Positions 25,175 to 33,937 of a stretch of DNA of 42,010 nt are shown here, piece by piece. A program made the position numbers and the translations under genes. The notes under the pieces were generated by a model. That model saw nothing but the letters and a program-made list of their open reading frames with translations. It searched no databases and was not told the origin of the DNA. The stretch comes from Udaeobacter sp025935755 (GTDB taxonomy: Bacteria; Verrucomicrobiota; Verrucomicrobiia; Chthoniobacterales; UBA10450). The first letter of the stretch is position 1. Every line of letters begins with the position of its first letter. The stretch is taken from positions 1 through 42,010 of the forward strand of contig DASUKN010000063.1 in the NCBI GenBank assembly GCA_036278715.1. Direction: 5' to 3'.

Positions 25175-25316
25175 CCGCTATGTTACAACACTTCAAGAGA
25201 TACACAGTTGCAAAGCTGTTCATGCATGCTGGCCGTACTCACCTCTTTGGGTTTGAGACAATTTCAGCGCAGGAGCGCTTGCCCTGAAAAGTTCTTGCGC
25301 ATATTAGGGACTGCCA

Positions 25317-27263
25317 ATGCACGACAACATTGAATCGCATCTGATCGAGAAACGCGTTTTCAAGCCAGCACCAGGTTTCAGCAGTAAGGCCCGGATCAAG
25401 AGCCTTGCTCAATATCGAAAACTGTATCGCGAATCGATCAGGCAGCCTGCGAAGTTCTGGACACGCGAAGCCATGGAACTGGTCTGGCATGCGCCATGGA
25501 AGAAGATCCTCGAGTGGAAGCCGCCATTCGCGAAATGGTTCGTAGGCGGAAAACTGAATGTTTCGGAGAATTGCCTGGATCGTCATCTTGATGGGCCACG
25601 TAGGAACAAAGCGGCAATAATCTGGCAGGGCGAACCGGGCGACCAGCGAACCCTCACTTATCAACAGCTGCACCGTGAAGTCTGCCGCTTCGCGAATGTG
25701 CTGAAACGGAACAACATCAAAAAAGGCGATCGCGTTATCATCTATCTGCCGAACATACCCGAGGCGGCGATCGCGATGCTGGCCTGCGCACGAATCGGCG
25801 CAGTGCATTCGGTCGTGTTCGGCGGTTTCAGCGCCGACAGCATCCGCGATCGGATCAATGATAGCGGCGCGACGGCGTTGATCACAGCCGATGGCGCGTA
25901 TCGTCGCGGCGGGATTGTGCCGCTAAAGAAGAACGTCGACGACGCTCTGCGCGACCGCACCTCTGTGGAGCGCGTGATTGTTTTTCGCCGCGCGGGAAAC
26001 GACATCCATATGGAGCAGGGCCGCGACGTTTGGTGGCATCGTGAACTGGAATATGTGGACGCGAATTGCCCACCAGTTCCCGTCGACAGCGAACATCCGC
26101 TTTACCTTCTTTACACCAGCGGATCGACAGGGAAACCAAAAGGGATCCTGCACACCACCGGCGGTTATCTGGTCAATGTTTATTGCACCACAAAGTACGT
26201 CTTCGACATCCGCGACGAGGATGTTTTTTGGTGCACAGCGGATGTAGGCTGGGTCACCGGCCACAGCTATATCGTCTATGGTCCGCTCGCGAACGGCGCG
26301 ACGGTGATCATGTACGAGGGCGCACCGAACTGGCCCGAACCCGATCGTTTCTGGAGAATCATCGAAGAATATCGGGTTACCATTCTTTATACTGCCCCTA
26401 CCGCGATCCGGGCGTTCATTCGTTGGGGCGATGATTGGGTGAAGAAACACGATCTGTCATCACTGCGCTTGTTAGGCTCAGTCGGCGAACCGATTAATCC
26501 CGAAGCGTGGATGTGGTACCACAAAATCATTGGCGGCGGACGTTGTCCCATCGTTGATACCTGGTGGCAAACCGAGACGGGTTCGATCATGATCACTGCT
26601 CTCCCCGGCGCGATACCAACCAAGCCGGGGAGCGGCACGCTTCCCTTCTTTGGGGTTGATCCCGCGGTAGTCGACGCAAACGGAAAGGAAGTCGCTCCCA
26701 ATATCGGCGGCAAATTAATCATTCGCCGGCCCTGGCCTTCGATGTTGCGCACCATCTATGGCGACAACGCGCGGTACCGGCAACAATATTGGAGCGAATT
26801 CAAAGGCAATTACCTCACCGGCGATGGAGCGCGCCGCGATGAAGACGGCTATTTTTGGATCGTCGGTCGAATCGACGACGTTTTGAACGTAGCCGGTCAC
26901 AGACTCGGCACATCTGAAATTGAAAGCGCGCTTGTTAGCCACTCACGAGTCGCAGAGGCGGCGGTAGTCGGCAGGCCGGATGAATTAAAGGGACAGGGCG
27001 TTGTCGCATTTGTGACTGTGAAAAGCGGAGTTGAGGTCAGGCGCGAACTGAAAGAAGAACTACGGGATCACGTCGCCAAACACATTGGCGCAATCGCAAA
27101 ACCCGATGAAGTGCGTTTCGCCGAAGCGCTTCCAAAAACACGCAGCGGCAAAATCATGCGACGGCTCCTCAAAGAGATTGCCAGCGGCGCAAAAGTTACC
27201 GGGGACACCACGACGCTCGAAGACTTCAGCGTGCTGGCAAAGTTGGCAGCCCCCGAGGAATAA
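25317..27263 (+). CDS. acs: Acetyl-CoA synthetase (AMP-forming)
   Basis: This 648-residue enzyme activates acetate with ATP and CoA. It has the adenylate-forming motifs YTSGSTGKPKG (about 265-275), DVGWVTGHSYIVYGPL, PIVDTWWQTETG and YLTGDGARRDEDGYFWIVGR. The regulatory lysine motif is PKTRSGKIMRRLL, with Lys612 corresponding to the acetylation-controlled lysine of Salmonella Acs. The N-terminus and the WWQTETGS pocket match acetyl-CoA synthetase better than other short-chain acyl-CoA synthetases, though propionyl-CoA synthetase cannot be fully excluded. ATG 25317 has no strong Shine-Dalgarno. It opens a run of plus-strand genes, but the next gene, 75 nt on, is unrelated in function. Confidence 0.94.
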   Translation: MHDNIESHLIEKRVFKPAPGFSSKARIKSLAQYRKLYRESIRQPAKFWTREAMELVWHAPWKKILEWKPPFAKWFVGGKLNVSENCLDRHLDGPRRNKAAIIWQGEPGDQRTLTYQQLHREVCRFANVLKRNNIKKGDRVIIYLPNIPEAAIAMLACARIGAVHSVVFGGFSADSIRDRINDSGATALITADGAYRRGGIVPLKKNVDDALRDRTSVERVIVFRRAGNDIHMEQGRDVWWHRELEYVDANCPPVPVDSEHPLYLLYTSGSTGKPKGILHTTGGYLVNVYCTTKYVFDIRDEDVFWCTADVGWVTGHSYIVYGPLANGATVIMYEGAPNWPEPDRFWRIIEEYRVTILYTAPTAIRAFIRWGDDWVKKHDLSSLRLLGSVGEPINPEAWMWYHKIIGGGRCPIVDTWWQTETGSIMITALPGAIPTKPGSGTLPFFGVDPAVVDANGKEVAPNIGGKLIIRRPWPSMLRTIYGDNARYRQQYWSEFKGNYLTGDGARRDEDGYFWIVGRIDDVLNVAGHRLGTSEIESALVSHSRVAEAAVVGRPDELKGQGVVAFVTVKSGVEVRRELKEELRDHVAKHIGAIAKPDEVRFAEALPKTRSGKIMRRLLKEIASGAKVTGDTTTLEDFSVLAKLAAPEE

Positions 27264-27338
27264 CCACGCCTGTTCCGATGCCACTCCTGGATGCATGAAA
27301 AATCTTTTTCCCGTAGCGGGTTCGTATAGCGTTTTCCT

Positions 27339-29243
27339 GTGAGCTTCATTCGCACAGGCTTTCGGGAAGTAACCTTAAAGCTCAAGCGCCAGAGGACGCG
27401 CATGGCGCTCCGGCACGAACGGCGTCTTCTGCAAAAAAGTGAGATCAACCTCGGACGCGAGGGAACAGCACAAGCAGCCAATTTTCCAGAGCTGCGCAAT
27501 GAGATTGTTGCATTAAAAAAACTCGAACAGGAGCAGAAAGAAGTCGCGCTGCGGATCGCGCGAATCGAGGAAGGAATAAAACAAATCGAGGAAGAACGTC
27601 AGCAAATCGCGCGTGAACAGGCGAACGCTATTGCGAAACTCGAAGCGGAAAAAAAGCCGCTTCTTCAGAAGCGCAACCAGGCAAAGAACACCGCAGAGGT
27701 GTGCGAACGAGAGCTCACCGGCGTGGAGCGGCGCATTCAGGAAAGTGAAGCGGCCGACCGCGATCTGTTGAAACAGCTTTCCGATCTGCACGCGCTTGAT
27801 CCTGCTCCTCCCGATCTCGAAACGCTCTCTTCAGGAATCATGGCAAAACGGGCGCGCCTTCCGGACGAACGCGCCGAACTTGTGCGAGCACGCCTGGGTA
27901 GCACTGATGCGGTGCGCACGGCGAAGGAAAAGCTCAATACTGCCGAGTCCGAACTTGCTGCGGTGGAAAAAAACATTGCGCGCACGCGAAGCGAGTTCGA
28001 AGCGCGAGATCGCAAGCTGGCTGAAAGTGTTCGCACGCAACAGCAAGCAGCACGAGACGCGCGTGCGCGGCATCAGACGGTCGAGGAACGAAAAAATCCA
28101 GCGTATCTGAGCATTGGCAGGCATTTGGCCGAGAAGGGCGTCGCTCCACCAAACGCGCCTCATCTGCTGAAGGAAGCGCATCGTCGCAGAGAAGCCGTAG
28201 ATCTTCAGTTAAAGCATCAAGCAGAGCTTGCCCAGCTCTCCAGCCAAATCGACAAGCAGGAACTGCGGAAGTTTTATTTCAGCACGTTTTCGGTGCTGGT
28301 TCTCCTGGCGATCACGCTGCTGCTTATTTTCCAATCGCCACGAGGACGCGAATGGCTCCCACAGGAAACCGATACGATCTTATCGATCAACGCGGATCAA
28401 TTCGAACACGCAAATCTCGCAAAGCACTGGCGCGACACGAAGCCCGATCTCTGGCCTGGATTGATCGGACCTGCTGCTTCCGTTCCCGGGTTAAACCCAT
28501 TACGCGATACAACGCGCATCACACGCGCGCTTACCACAGACGAGAACGGCCAGACAAAAGAGTTCAACCTTGTCCAAAGCCGTCGCGGGCTGTCCAAAGT
28601 GATTCGCACCGTCGCCGACGACAAGAATTTTCAAAGGCGCCCGGTCTCTGTGAGCGGTTTGCCGGTTTGGGATCGACAGTCCAGCTCAGCCGGAGGTACA
28701 GCCGCCAAGCCGGATTTTGCCGTGGCCCGCGTCGGACCGGCAACGCTTGCCGTTGGCGCGCCAGAGCAAGTGGATGAGCTGGTCCTCGTGCGCCTCGGAA
28801 TGAAGCCGGACCTGAAGATCACAGGACAATTGTTCGATCGTTTCCAGGCTCTCGATCATGAAAGCGCGCTGCGGCTGATATCACGTGATCCATCGGATTT
28901 ATCGCGCGTTTTCCATCCCATTTTTTCAGGCGAATTACTCGCTTCTTCGCAACTAATCGGTCTTGCAGTGAACCTGCAAAATCCAGTAAAAGCCAGGATC
29001 CTTATCAAGGTGAATGCTCCGAAAACCGCCGCCGACCTCGCGCGCGATGTGCGCAACAATCTCGAACAATGGCTTCGCATGCCTGACTCGCGCCTGCTGC
29101 TCTACTCGCAGCCGCCGGAAATCCAAACACAGGGCAGTTCGAATCTCGAATTACGCTTCACGATGCCCGAGCAGAGCGCTCATCTTCTTCTCGAGCGTCT
29201 AGCCGGAATTGATGTGCCTCAAGCAGCGGTAGTACAGGATTGA
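27339..29243 (+). CDS. Coiled-coil membrane protein of unknown function
   Basis: I do not recognise a family for this 634-residue protein. Residues 45-300 are almost entirely charged coiled coil (EQEQKEVALRIARIEEG, EAEKKPLLQKRNQAKN), rich in Glu, Arg, Lys and Gln. One membrane helix follows (about 312-332, FSVLVLLAITLLLIF). The rest (335-634) is a globular domain with DTILSINADQFEH, LAVGAPEQVDELVLVRLG, DHESALRLISRDPSDL and a C-terminal beta-rich segment. The N-terminus has no signal peptide, so the coiled coil should be cytoplasmic and the globular domain periplasmic. The start is GTG at 27339. The stop lies 6 nt before the VanX-like gene, so the two are probably co-transcribed, pointing to an envelope or cell-wall role. 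Confidence 0.78.
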   Translation: MSFIRTGFREVTLKLKRQRTRMALRHERRLLQKSEINLGREGTAQAANFPELRNEIVALKKLEQEQKEVALRIARIEEGIKQIEEERQQIAREQANAIAKLEAEKKPLLQKRNQAKNTAEVCERELTGVERRIQESEAADRDLLKQLSDLHALDPAPPDLETLSSGIMAKRARLPDERAELVRARLGSTDAVRTAKEKLNTAESELAAVEKNIARTRSEFEARDRKLAESVRTQQQAARDARARHQTVEERKNPAYLSIGRHLAEKGVAPPNAPHLLKEAHRRREAVDLQLKHQAELAQLSSQIDKQELRKFYFSTFSVLVLLAITLLLIFQSPRGREWLPQETDTILSINADQFEHANLAKHWRDTKPDLWPGLIGPAASVPGLNPLRDTTRITRALTTDENGQTKEFNLVQSRRGLSKVIRTVADDKNFQRRPVSVSGLPVWDRQSSSAGGTAAKPDFAVARVGPATLAVGAPEQVDELVLVRLGMKPDLKITGQLFDRFQALDHESALRLISRDPSDLSRVFHPIFSGELLASSQLIGLAVNLQNPVKARILIKVNAPKTAADLARDVRNNLEQWLRMPDSRLLLYSQPPEIQTQGSSNLELRFTMPEQSAHLLLERLAGIDVPQAAVVQD

Positions 29244-29249
29244 TCAGCG

Positions 29250-29915
29250 ATGGCGACACCGCGCAACAATATCTGGTGTTGGGCGCTTGTCGCGTTGGCG
29301 GCCATCTTCATGCCGAGCAACGCAAACGCTGAACCCCCTCTGGTCGATATACAGTCGGTCGACCCGACGATCGTGGTAGACTTGCGATACGCGGGAGATA
29401 ATAATTTGCTCAAACGTCCGCTTTACCACCAGGGGATGCGCGCTCTCGCCCGCCCTGAAGTCGCCGCAGCTTTAAGCAAGGCGCAAACCACTCTGCGTCG
29501 TTATCAATATGGATTGAAAATTTGGGACGCTTATCGGCCGGTGGGTGTACAAACAAAGCTCTGGCAGGCATCGCGCAACAGTGACTATGTGGCTAATCCT
29601 GAAGTCGGAGTTGGCTCGCTTCATAGCTGGGGAATCGCAGTTGACGCCACGCTCGTCGATTCATGGAATCGCCCCGTGACCATGCCAAGCGACTTCGATG
29701 ATTTCACGCCTGCTGCGATGTGGCGTTATACTGGGCGATCTTTTCAGGTGCTGGGTCACGTTCGTTTATTGCAATGGGCGATGCATCGCGCCGGCTTCTG
29801 GGGAATGCGCACCGAATGGTGGCATTTCACCATCGCGGACTGGAAGAAGTTCCTGCCCATAGAAGCCCGCCAATCCGCGCACGTACAGGGAACTCATTGG
29901 ACCGGTAAATTATGA
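29250..29915 (+). CDS. D-alanyl-D-alanine dipeptidase, VanX/DdpX family
   Basis: This 221-residue protein has a signal peptide (1-27, ending ANAEP), so it acts outside the cytoplasm. It carries the zinc-peptidase signature SLHSWGIAVD (His125, Asp132) and the catalytic EWWHF (Glu189, His192), plus DAYRP with Arg96 matching the VanX transition-state arginine. VanX enzymes cut D-Ala-D-Ala dipeptide. Exported homologues usually serve peptidoglycan turnover and not vancomycin resistance. No vanH or vanA ligase gene is nearby, so resistance is not indicated. The start overlaps nothing; the end overlaps a 27-codon reading frame by ATGA. Confidence 0.9.
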   Translation: MATPRNNIWCWALVALAAIFMPSNANAEPPLVDIQSVDPTIVVDLRYAGDNNLLKRPLYHQGMRALARPEVAAALSKAQTTLRRYQYGLKIWDAYRPVGVQTKLWQASRNSDYVANPEVGVGSLHSWGIAVDATLVDSWNRPVTMPSDFDDFTPAAMWRYTGRSFQVLGHVRLLQWAMHRAGFWGMRTEWWHFTIADWKKFLPIEARQSAHVQGTHWTGKL

Positions 29916-29995
29916 TCGATCCACTGCGCACCGAAACGGCAGCCAATTGGAATCACCGGCTGGATCTCCCAACTGCCTCTAATTACATCCGATGA
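29912..29995 (+). CDS. Possible 27-residue coupled mini-ORF
   Basis: The ATG at 29912 overlaps the TGA of the VanX-like gene (ATGA). The frame runs 27 codons and its own TGA (29993-29995) overlaps the ATG of the membrane protein at 29992, again as ATGA. The peptide starts MIDPLRTETAAN and has no signal or membrane segment. Double stop-start overlap suggests translational coupling. It may instead be a chance frame that only carries ribosomes to the next start. Confidence 0.4.
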   Translation: MIDPLRTETAANWNHRLDLPTASNYIR

Positions 29996-30555
29996 TGATC
30001 GCTTCATTCCTCGTGAAGGAGCTGTCCGTCGTTGGCGGATTCGGTGATGCCTTCCTTCGCGGTTTGCGCCAGCCGGAATACGTTCACGTGCTGCTCAATC
30101 CCCTACCCGTTTACGGATTGCTGATCGGTTGGATTGCTCTCATCGCCGCTCTGATTTCAAAAAGCCGCCGGGCACATGTTGTCGCGTTGATTCTTGTTTT
30201 CATTACTTCGATCTCGGCATGGCCAGTCTTCGAGTTCGGCCAGCAGGGATACGATCGCGTCCTGGCAATGAGCGATGACGACGGTCACGCCTGGCTGGAC
30301 GAACACGAAGAGCGCGCTGAAAAAGTGATTTACGTTTTCTACGCCCTGGCCGCTTTGAGCGTCGCTGCGATCGCGGTTCCATTACGTTGGCCGAAATCGT
30401 CCGCGCCGCTCGCCATGGCGGTCGTGTTACTCGGCGCGGCAGCATTGGCATCCGGCTGCTACATCGCATATGCCGGCGGCAAAATTCGCCACCGCGAATT
30501 TCGCAACGAACCAGCACCACCGATAAAATCGCAAGCTGAGCAGGAAAGCGGTTGA
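29992..30555 (+). CDS. Multi-pass membrane protein, DUF2231-like
   Basis: This 187-residue protein has four hydrophobic helices (about 35-55, 62-82, 112-132, 138-158) and a hydrophilic loop GYDRVLAMSDDDGHAWLDEHEERAE between the second and third. The loop is rich in His, Asp and Glu (HAWLDEHEERAE) and is typical of DUF2231-like membrane proteins, some of which may bind haem or metal. The ATG at 29992 (or the next codon, 29995) overlaps the stop of the mini-ORF. Its stop codon lies within a dispersed repeat. The function is unknown. Confidence 0.72.
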   Translation: MMIASFLVKELSVVGGFGDAFLRGLRQPEYVHVLLNPLPVYGLLIGWIALIAALISKSRRAHVVALILVFITSISAWPVFEFGQQGYDRVLAMSDDDGHAWLDEHEERAEKVIYVFYALAALSVAAIAVPLRWPKSSAPLAMAVVLLGAAALASGCYIAYAGGKIRHREFRNEPAPPIKSQAEQESG

Positions 30556-30735
30556 AATTTTGAACCGTTGAAGCGTTAACCAAATTTCATTCTGATCCCG
30601 CAGTCGCGGGAGGAGAATCTCGGATCATTACCTGGTAGCCGCGCTGGCCTTATCCTTGCATTTCGTTGCAGCGCTTCGCTCAACATGACAAGATCGGCGC
30701 TGTCGCCTCAACGCTTCACTGCTTCAACGTCGCAA
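30551..30735. repeat. Intergenic repeat block with inverted ends
   Basis: The left end reads TTGAACCGTTGAAGCGTTAA; the right end reads CAACGCTTCACTGCTTCAAC, a partial inverted copy. Inside, GCGCTTCGCTCAACATGAC (ending near 30690) matches the right end of the repeats at 32500-32682 and 35591-35703. There is no gene in this 190-nt gap. Confidence 0.5.
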
Positions 30736-30745
30736 CGATCACACC

Positions 30746-32164
30746 ATGACAAGTCAGCTCGATCGCGCAGAACACGACGTTGAACAACAAAGCGCCGCTC
30801 TCAAAAAGCCGCTGGGATTACGCGATCTCGTACTCACGCAAATTCTCTTCGTGGTCGGCTCAAGCTGGGTAGGGACCGCAGCGAAACTCGGTCACGCGCA
30901 TCTGTTCTTCTGGCTATCGGCGATCGTGCTCTTCTACATCCCACAAGCCGTCGTAGTCATTTACCTGAGCCGGGCAATGCCGCTCGAAGGCGGTATTTAC
31001 CAATGGGCCAAACTGGCGTTCAACGAATTCGCCGGCTTCATGGTCGCGTGGAATTTGTGGTTGCTGTCCATCATGGTCATTGCGATGGGCGGGATGTTCG
31101 TTACCACCAACATCTCGTACGCAATCGGGGATAGCGCTGCCTGGATGTTGCACAGCAGATGGTCCGTTTCGCTGGTAAGTTTCGCGATGGTAGCGGGTCT
31201 TGGGTGGATCGCAGTGCGGGGCCTTTCGTTAGGCAAATGGGTGCACAATGTCGGCGGCTTCACCATGCTTGCTGTTTATGCTGCGCTGATCGCGCTGCCA
31301 TTCGTTGCCGTGTGGCGGGGCGATCTGAAGGAATATCATCCACTGGCTATCGCCGCGCCCACCATGTCGATGTTTTATTGCATCAACATTTCCACGAAAC
31401 TCGCCATCGGAGGGCTCAGCGGATTCGAATACGTCGCGATTCTTGCCGGCGAAACGCGCTCCCCGGCACGAGACATCGGTCGCTCGGTCATCATCGCATC
31501 TCCGGTGATCGCACTCGCGTTCATTCTCGGCACCAGCTCGGTACTCGCATTCATCGGCGATAAACCGATCGATTTGATTGGACCAGTGCCACAAACGCTG
31601 CGCCTCGGGTTACGATTTTTCCCCATCGCAAGCGCCATCGCATCGATCGCCATTATTTTGATGACGGTGAAAACAATCGCGTCCACCAGTGTCCATGTCA
31701 CTGGCAGTTCACGGTTGCCCATGGTCGCCGGGTGGGATTGTCTGCTGCCGCAATGGTTCTCGCGTCTGCATCCGAAATTCAAAACGCCGATCAACTCGGT
31801 CATTTTTGTCAGCGCCCTGACGCTCACCATCGCCATCGCAAGCCAGGTCGGCGCCGGCATTCAGGAAGCGTTTCAACTGGTCGATAATGCTTCGAATGTT
31901 TTCTATGGGATCGTTTACGCGACGTTGTTTGCGATTCCCCTCTTTGGCGCCGGCGCGATTCGCACAGCTGCTCCAATCTGGTTGCGGATCGCTGCTATTT
32001 CCGGCGCAATCATGGCGCTCGCGGCGATTTTCTTCACGATCTATCCCATCATCGATGTTCCGAGTCCTTTGAGTTTCGCGGTGAAAATCATCGCGGTGAC
32101 CGCAATCGCGAACGCTGTTGGCCTCGCAATTTACCTGACAGGCAAAAGACGTCAGCGCGGCTGA
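30746..32164 (+). CDS. APC-superfamily amino acid permease
   Basis: This 472-residue membrane protein has about 12 hydrophobic helices. Helix 1 contains ILFVVGSSWVGTAAKLG, close to the GxG substrate-binding break of APC transporters. Later motifs are YLSRAMPLEGGIYQWAKLAFNEFAG (conserved EGG near helix 3) and GLSGFEYVAILAGETRSPARDIGRS, the family's typical loop. The substrate is probably an amino acid, but whether it is an antiporter or symporter cannot be told. It ends 13 nt inside the convergent cutA gene. Confidence 0.86.
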   Translation: MTSQLDRAEHDVEQQSAALKKPLGLRDLVLTQILFVVGSSWVGTAAKLGHAHLFFWLSAIVLFYIPQAVVVIYLSRAMPLEGGIYQWAKLAFNEFAGFMVAWNLWLLSIMVIAMGGMFVTTNISYAIGDSAAWMLHSRWSVSLVSFAMVAGLGWIAVRGLSLGKWVHNVGGFTMLAVYAALIALPFVAVWRGDLKEYHPLAIAAPTMSMFYCINISTKLAIGGLSGFEYVAILAGETRSPARDIGRSVIIASPVIALAFILGTSSVLAFIGDKPIDLIGPVPQTLRLGLRFFPIASAIASIAIILMTVKTIASTSVHVTGSSRLPMVAGWDCLLPQWFSRLHPKFKTPINSVIFVSALTLTIAIASQVGAGIQEAFQLVDNASNVFYGIVYATLFAIPLFGAGAIRTAAPIWLRIAAISGAIMALAAIFFTIYPIIDVPSPLSFAVKIIAVTAIANAVGLAIYLTGKRRQRG

Positions 32165-32481
32165 CCGCAGTTCTCTACAACCCAGCGGAGATATTCCGAT
32201 AGCCCTGCTGCGACCGGAATGAAAATGATCTCCGGCACCTCGTAAGGATGAAGCGAGCGCAGTTTGTCCTGGAACGCTGATTGGCGTTCTTCGCTCACTT
32301 TGAAGAACACCAGCGTTTCGTTCGCCGACTCGATTTGCTCCTTCCATCGGTAAATCGATTCGATCGACGGTAAGATGTTGGCGCACGCGGCAAAACGCCC
32401 GCTAACTAACTGGTTCGAAATTGCACGCGCGGTTTCCGCGTCCGGAAATGTGCTCAGCGCGAGCCGAATGTTTTCACGCAT
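32152..32481 (-). CDS. cutA: CutA1 divalent-cation tolerance family protein
   Basis: This 109-residue protein carries the full CutA1 pattern: TFPDAETARAISNQLVSGR, AACANILPSIESIYRWK, ETLVFFKVS and LHPYEVPEIIFIPVAAGLSEYLRWV. CutA1 is a small trimeric ferredoxin-like protein linked to copper tolerance in E. coli, with an uncertain molecular role. The ATG at 32481 gives the normal N-terminus (MRENIRLAL). An upstream in-frame extension would be encoded by the neighbouring repeat and is unlikely to be translated. Its 3' end overlaps the convergent permease gene by 13 nt. Confidence 0.93.
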   Translation of the reverse strand: MRENIRLALSTFPDAETARAISNQLVSGRFAACANILPSIESIYRWKEQIESANETLVFFKVSEERQSAFQDKLRSLHPYEVPEIIFIPVAAGLSEYLRWVVENCGQPR

Positions 32482-32499
32482 TTTTGTTACACAAGAGCA

Positions 32500-32682
32500 G
32501 TCATTCCAAGCGAAGTCGAGCAACCCCGTTGTTGAACTTTAAGCAATCGAAGCGGGCGGCCCCGAAAGCTTTCGAGGTGGAAGGATCCTGCAATTATACC
32601 TCAAGTTTTTGCAACGGGATTGAAGGCCTGGCATCGCGGACTTCGTCCGCTGCGTTGCAGCCTCGGCTGCGCTCGGAATGAC
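32500..32682. repeat. Inverted-end repeat overlapping the 3' end of mnmA
   Basis: GTCATTCCAAGCGAAG (32500-32515) and CTGCGCTCGGAATGAC (32667-32682) are imperfect inverted ends of the GTCATnCnGAGCGAAG type common between genes of soil bacteria. The right part supplies the last ~29 codons of mnmA. Confidence 0.7.
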
Positions 32683-33937
32683 GGCTTTGCCTCGCACAAA
32701 TCCAACCGCCGCCGAGCACAACGTCACCATCGTACATAACCGCGGCTTGTCCGGGCGTTACGGCGCGTTGAGGATCATGCAGCCGGACATGAGCGCGATC
32801 GTTCTCGAGCGGCGTCACAGTCGCACGCGTACCTGGATGGTTGTATCGAATTTTCAGCGTCGCAGTGAAGCTCCTGGAGGGCGGAGCTCCCGCGACGGCG
32901 GGCTCGCTGTTCGAGCGCGGAGCTCCTGCCCCGGGCTCGCAGGAGCTCACCCCTCCATTGATATGTGTCGCGATATCGCTCGCAACGGGATGCCAGTTCA
33001 CACGATCGATTTCAAATTCGTCGCACACCAGATCGTCAGCGCCTCCAACGATGACGCGATTGGTGACCGGATCGAGATCGACCACATAACGCGGATGCGC
33101 CGAACCGCCTGGCAACCCTTTACGCTGACCGATCGTGAACAGCTCGATTCCGCCATGTTCACCGAGGAAATTGCCCGCCACATCGTAGATCTCGCCGTGA
33201 TGAAATTTGTCTTCTCCCAGGTGTGAACGGAGAAATGCCTTGTAATCATTTCCGGGGACGAAACAAATTTCCTGGCTATCAACCTTATCGGCAACCTTCA
33301 GACCTAACGAGTGAGCAATCTCCCGAATCTGCGGCTTGGTCATTCCGCCCAATGGTGTCAGCGCGCGACGCAGTTGCGGCTGACGCAGACTAAAAAGGAA
33401 ATAAGACTGATCCTTGCGCAGATCCACCCCCTTGCGCAGCACCGCGTAGCTGTAGTGCCGTGGTTGCGGGATGACCCCGGCAATCGACGTGTCAGTGGAA
33501 CCGCGGCCAGCGCCCTCGGCGGCTACAACCTGCTCGATAATCGAATAATGACCGGTTGCTATGTAATCGCAGCCAAGAGCTCTCGCTTTGCTCCAAAGAT
33601 TGCCGAACTTTAGTTTTTCGTTGCACATTACGCAGGGATTCGGCGTTCGGCCCGCCTGGTATTCGCTGGCAAAATAATCAATCACAACACGCTCGAACTG
33701 ATCGGCTTCGTCCACCACGTAATGCGGAAACCCGAGTGCGTGTGCTACGGAGCGGGCATCTGCCACTGCCTGCGGTCCGCAGCATTTGTCTTCGGCTCGT
33801 GAAATACAATCCTGCGGCCACACCTTCATCGTCACGCCGATGACTTCGTAGCCCTCCTCGCGCAGCAGATATCCGGCGACGCTGGAATCCACGCCACCGC
33901 TCATGCCGAGCAACACGCGCTGTTTAGTTGCCTTCAT
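32594..33937 (-). CDS. mnmA: tRNA-specific 2-thiouridylase
   Basis: This 447-residue enzyme adds sulfur to U34 of tRNA-Lys, -Glu and -Gln. It has the PP-loop SGGVDSS (13-19), CVMCNEKLKFG with catalytic Cys105, DQSYFLF and SQEICFVPGNDY with catalytic Cys225. GKxGGxH-type motifs are also present (GEHGGIELFTIGQRKGL). It is longer than usual. About 20 residues are inserted at 138-160, about 30 at 328-357 within the C-terminal barrel, and the last ~29 residues (RHSERSRGC onward) come from an intergenic repeat. Normal MnmA ends near DGDVVLGGGWI. The start chosen is ATG 33937 because SGGVDSS follows at the usual distance; that ATG lies inside an 11-bp hairpin. The frame stays open 23 codons further upstream. 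Confidence 0.93.
   Translation of the reverse strand: MKATKQRVLLGMSGGVDSSVAGYLLREEGYEVIGVTMKVWPQDCISRAEDKCCGPQAVADARSVAHALGFPHYVVDEADQFERVVIDYFASEYQAGRTPNPCVMCNEKLKFGNLWSKARALGCDYIATGHYSIIEQVVAAEGAGRGSTDTSIAGVIPQPRHYSYAVLRKGVDLRKDQSYFLFSLRQPQLRRALTPLGGMTKPQIREIAHSLGLKVADKVDSQEICFVPGNDYKAFLRSHLGEDKFHHGEIYDVAGNFLGEHGGIELFTIGQRKGLPGGSAHPRYVVDLDPVTNRVIVGGADDLVCDEFEIDRVNWHPVASDIATHINGGVSSCEPGAGAPRSNSEPAVAGAPPSRSFTATLKIRYNHPGTRATVTPLENDRAHVRLHDPQRAVTPGQAAVMYDGDVVLGGGWICARQSRHSERSRGCNAADEVRDARPSIPLQKLEV

Noticed and set aside
29250..29915. Vancomycin-resistance gene
   Set aside because: The protein is a VanX-family dipeptidase, but it has a signal peptide and there is no vanH/vanA/vanR/vanS context.
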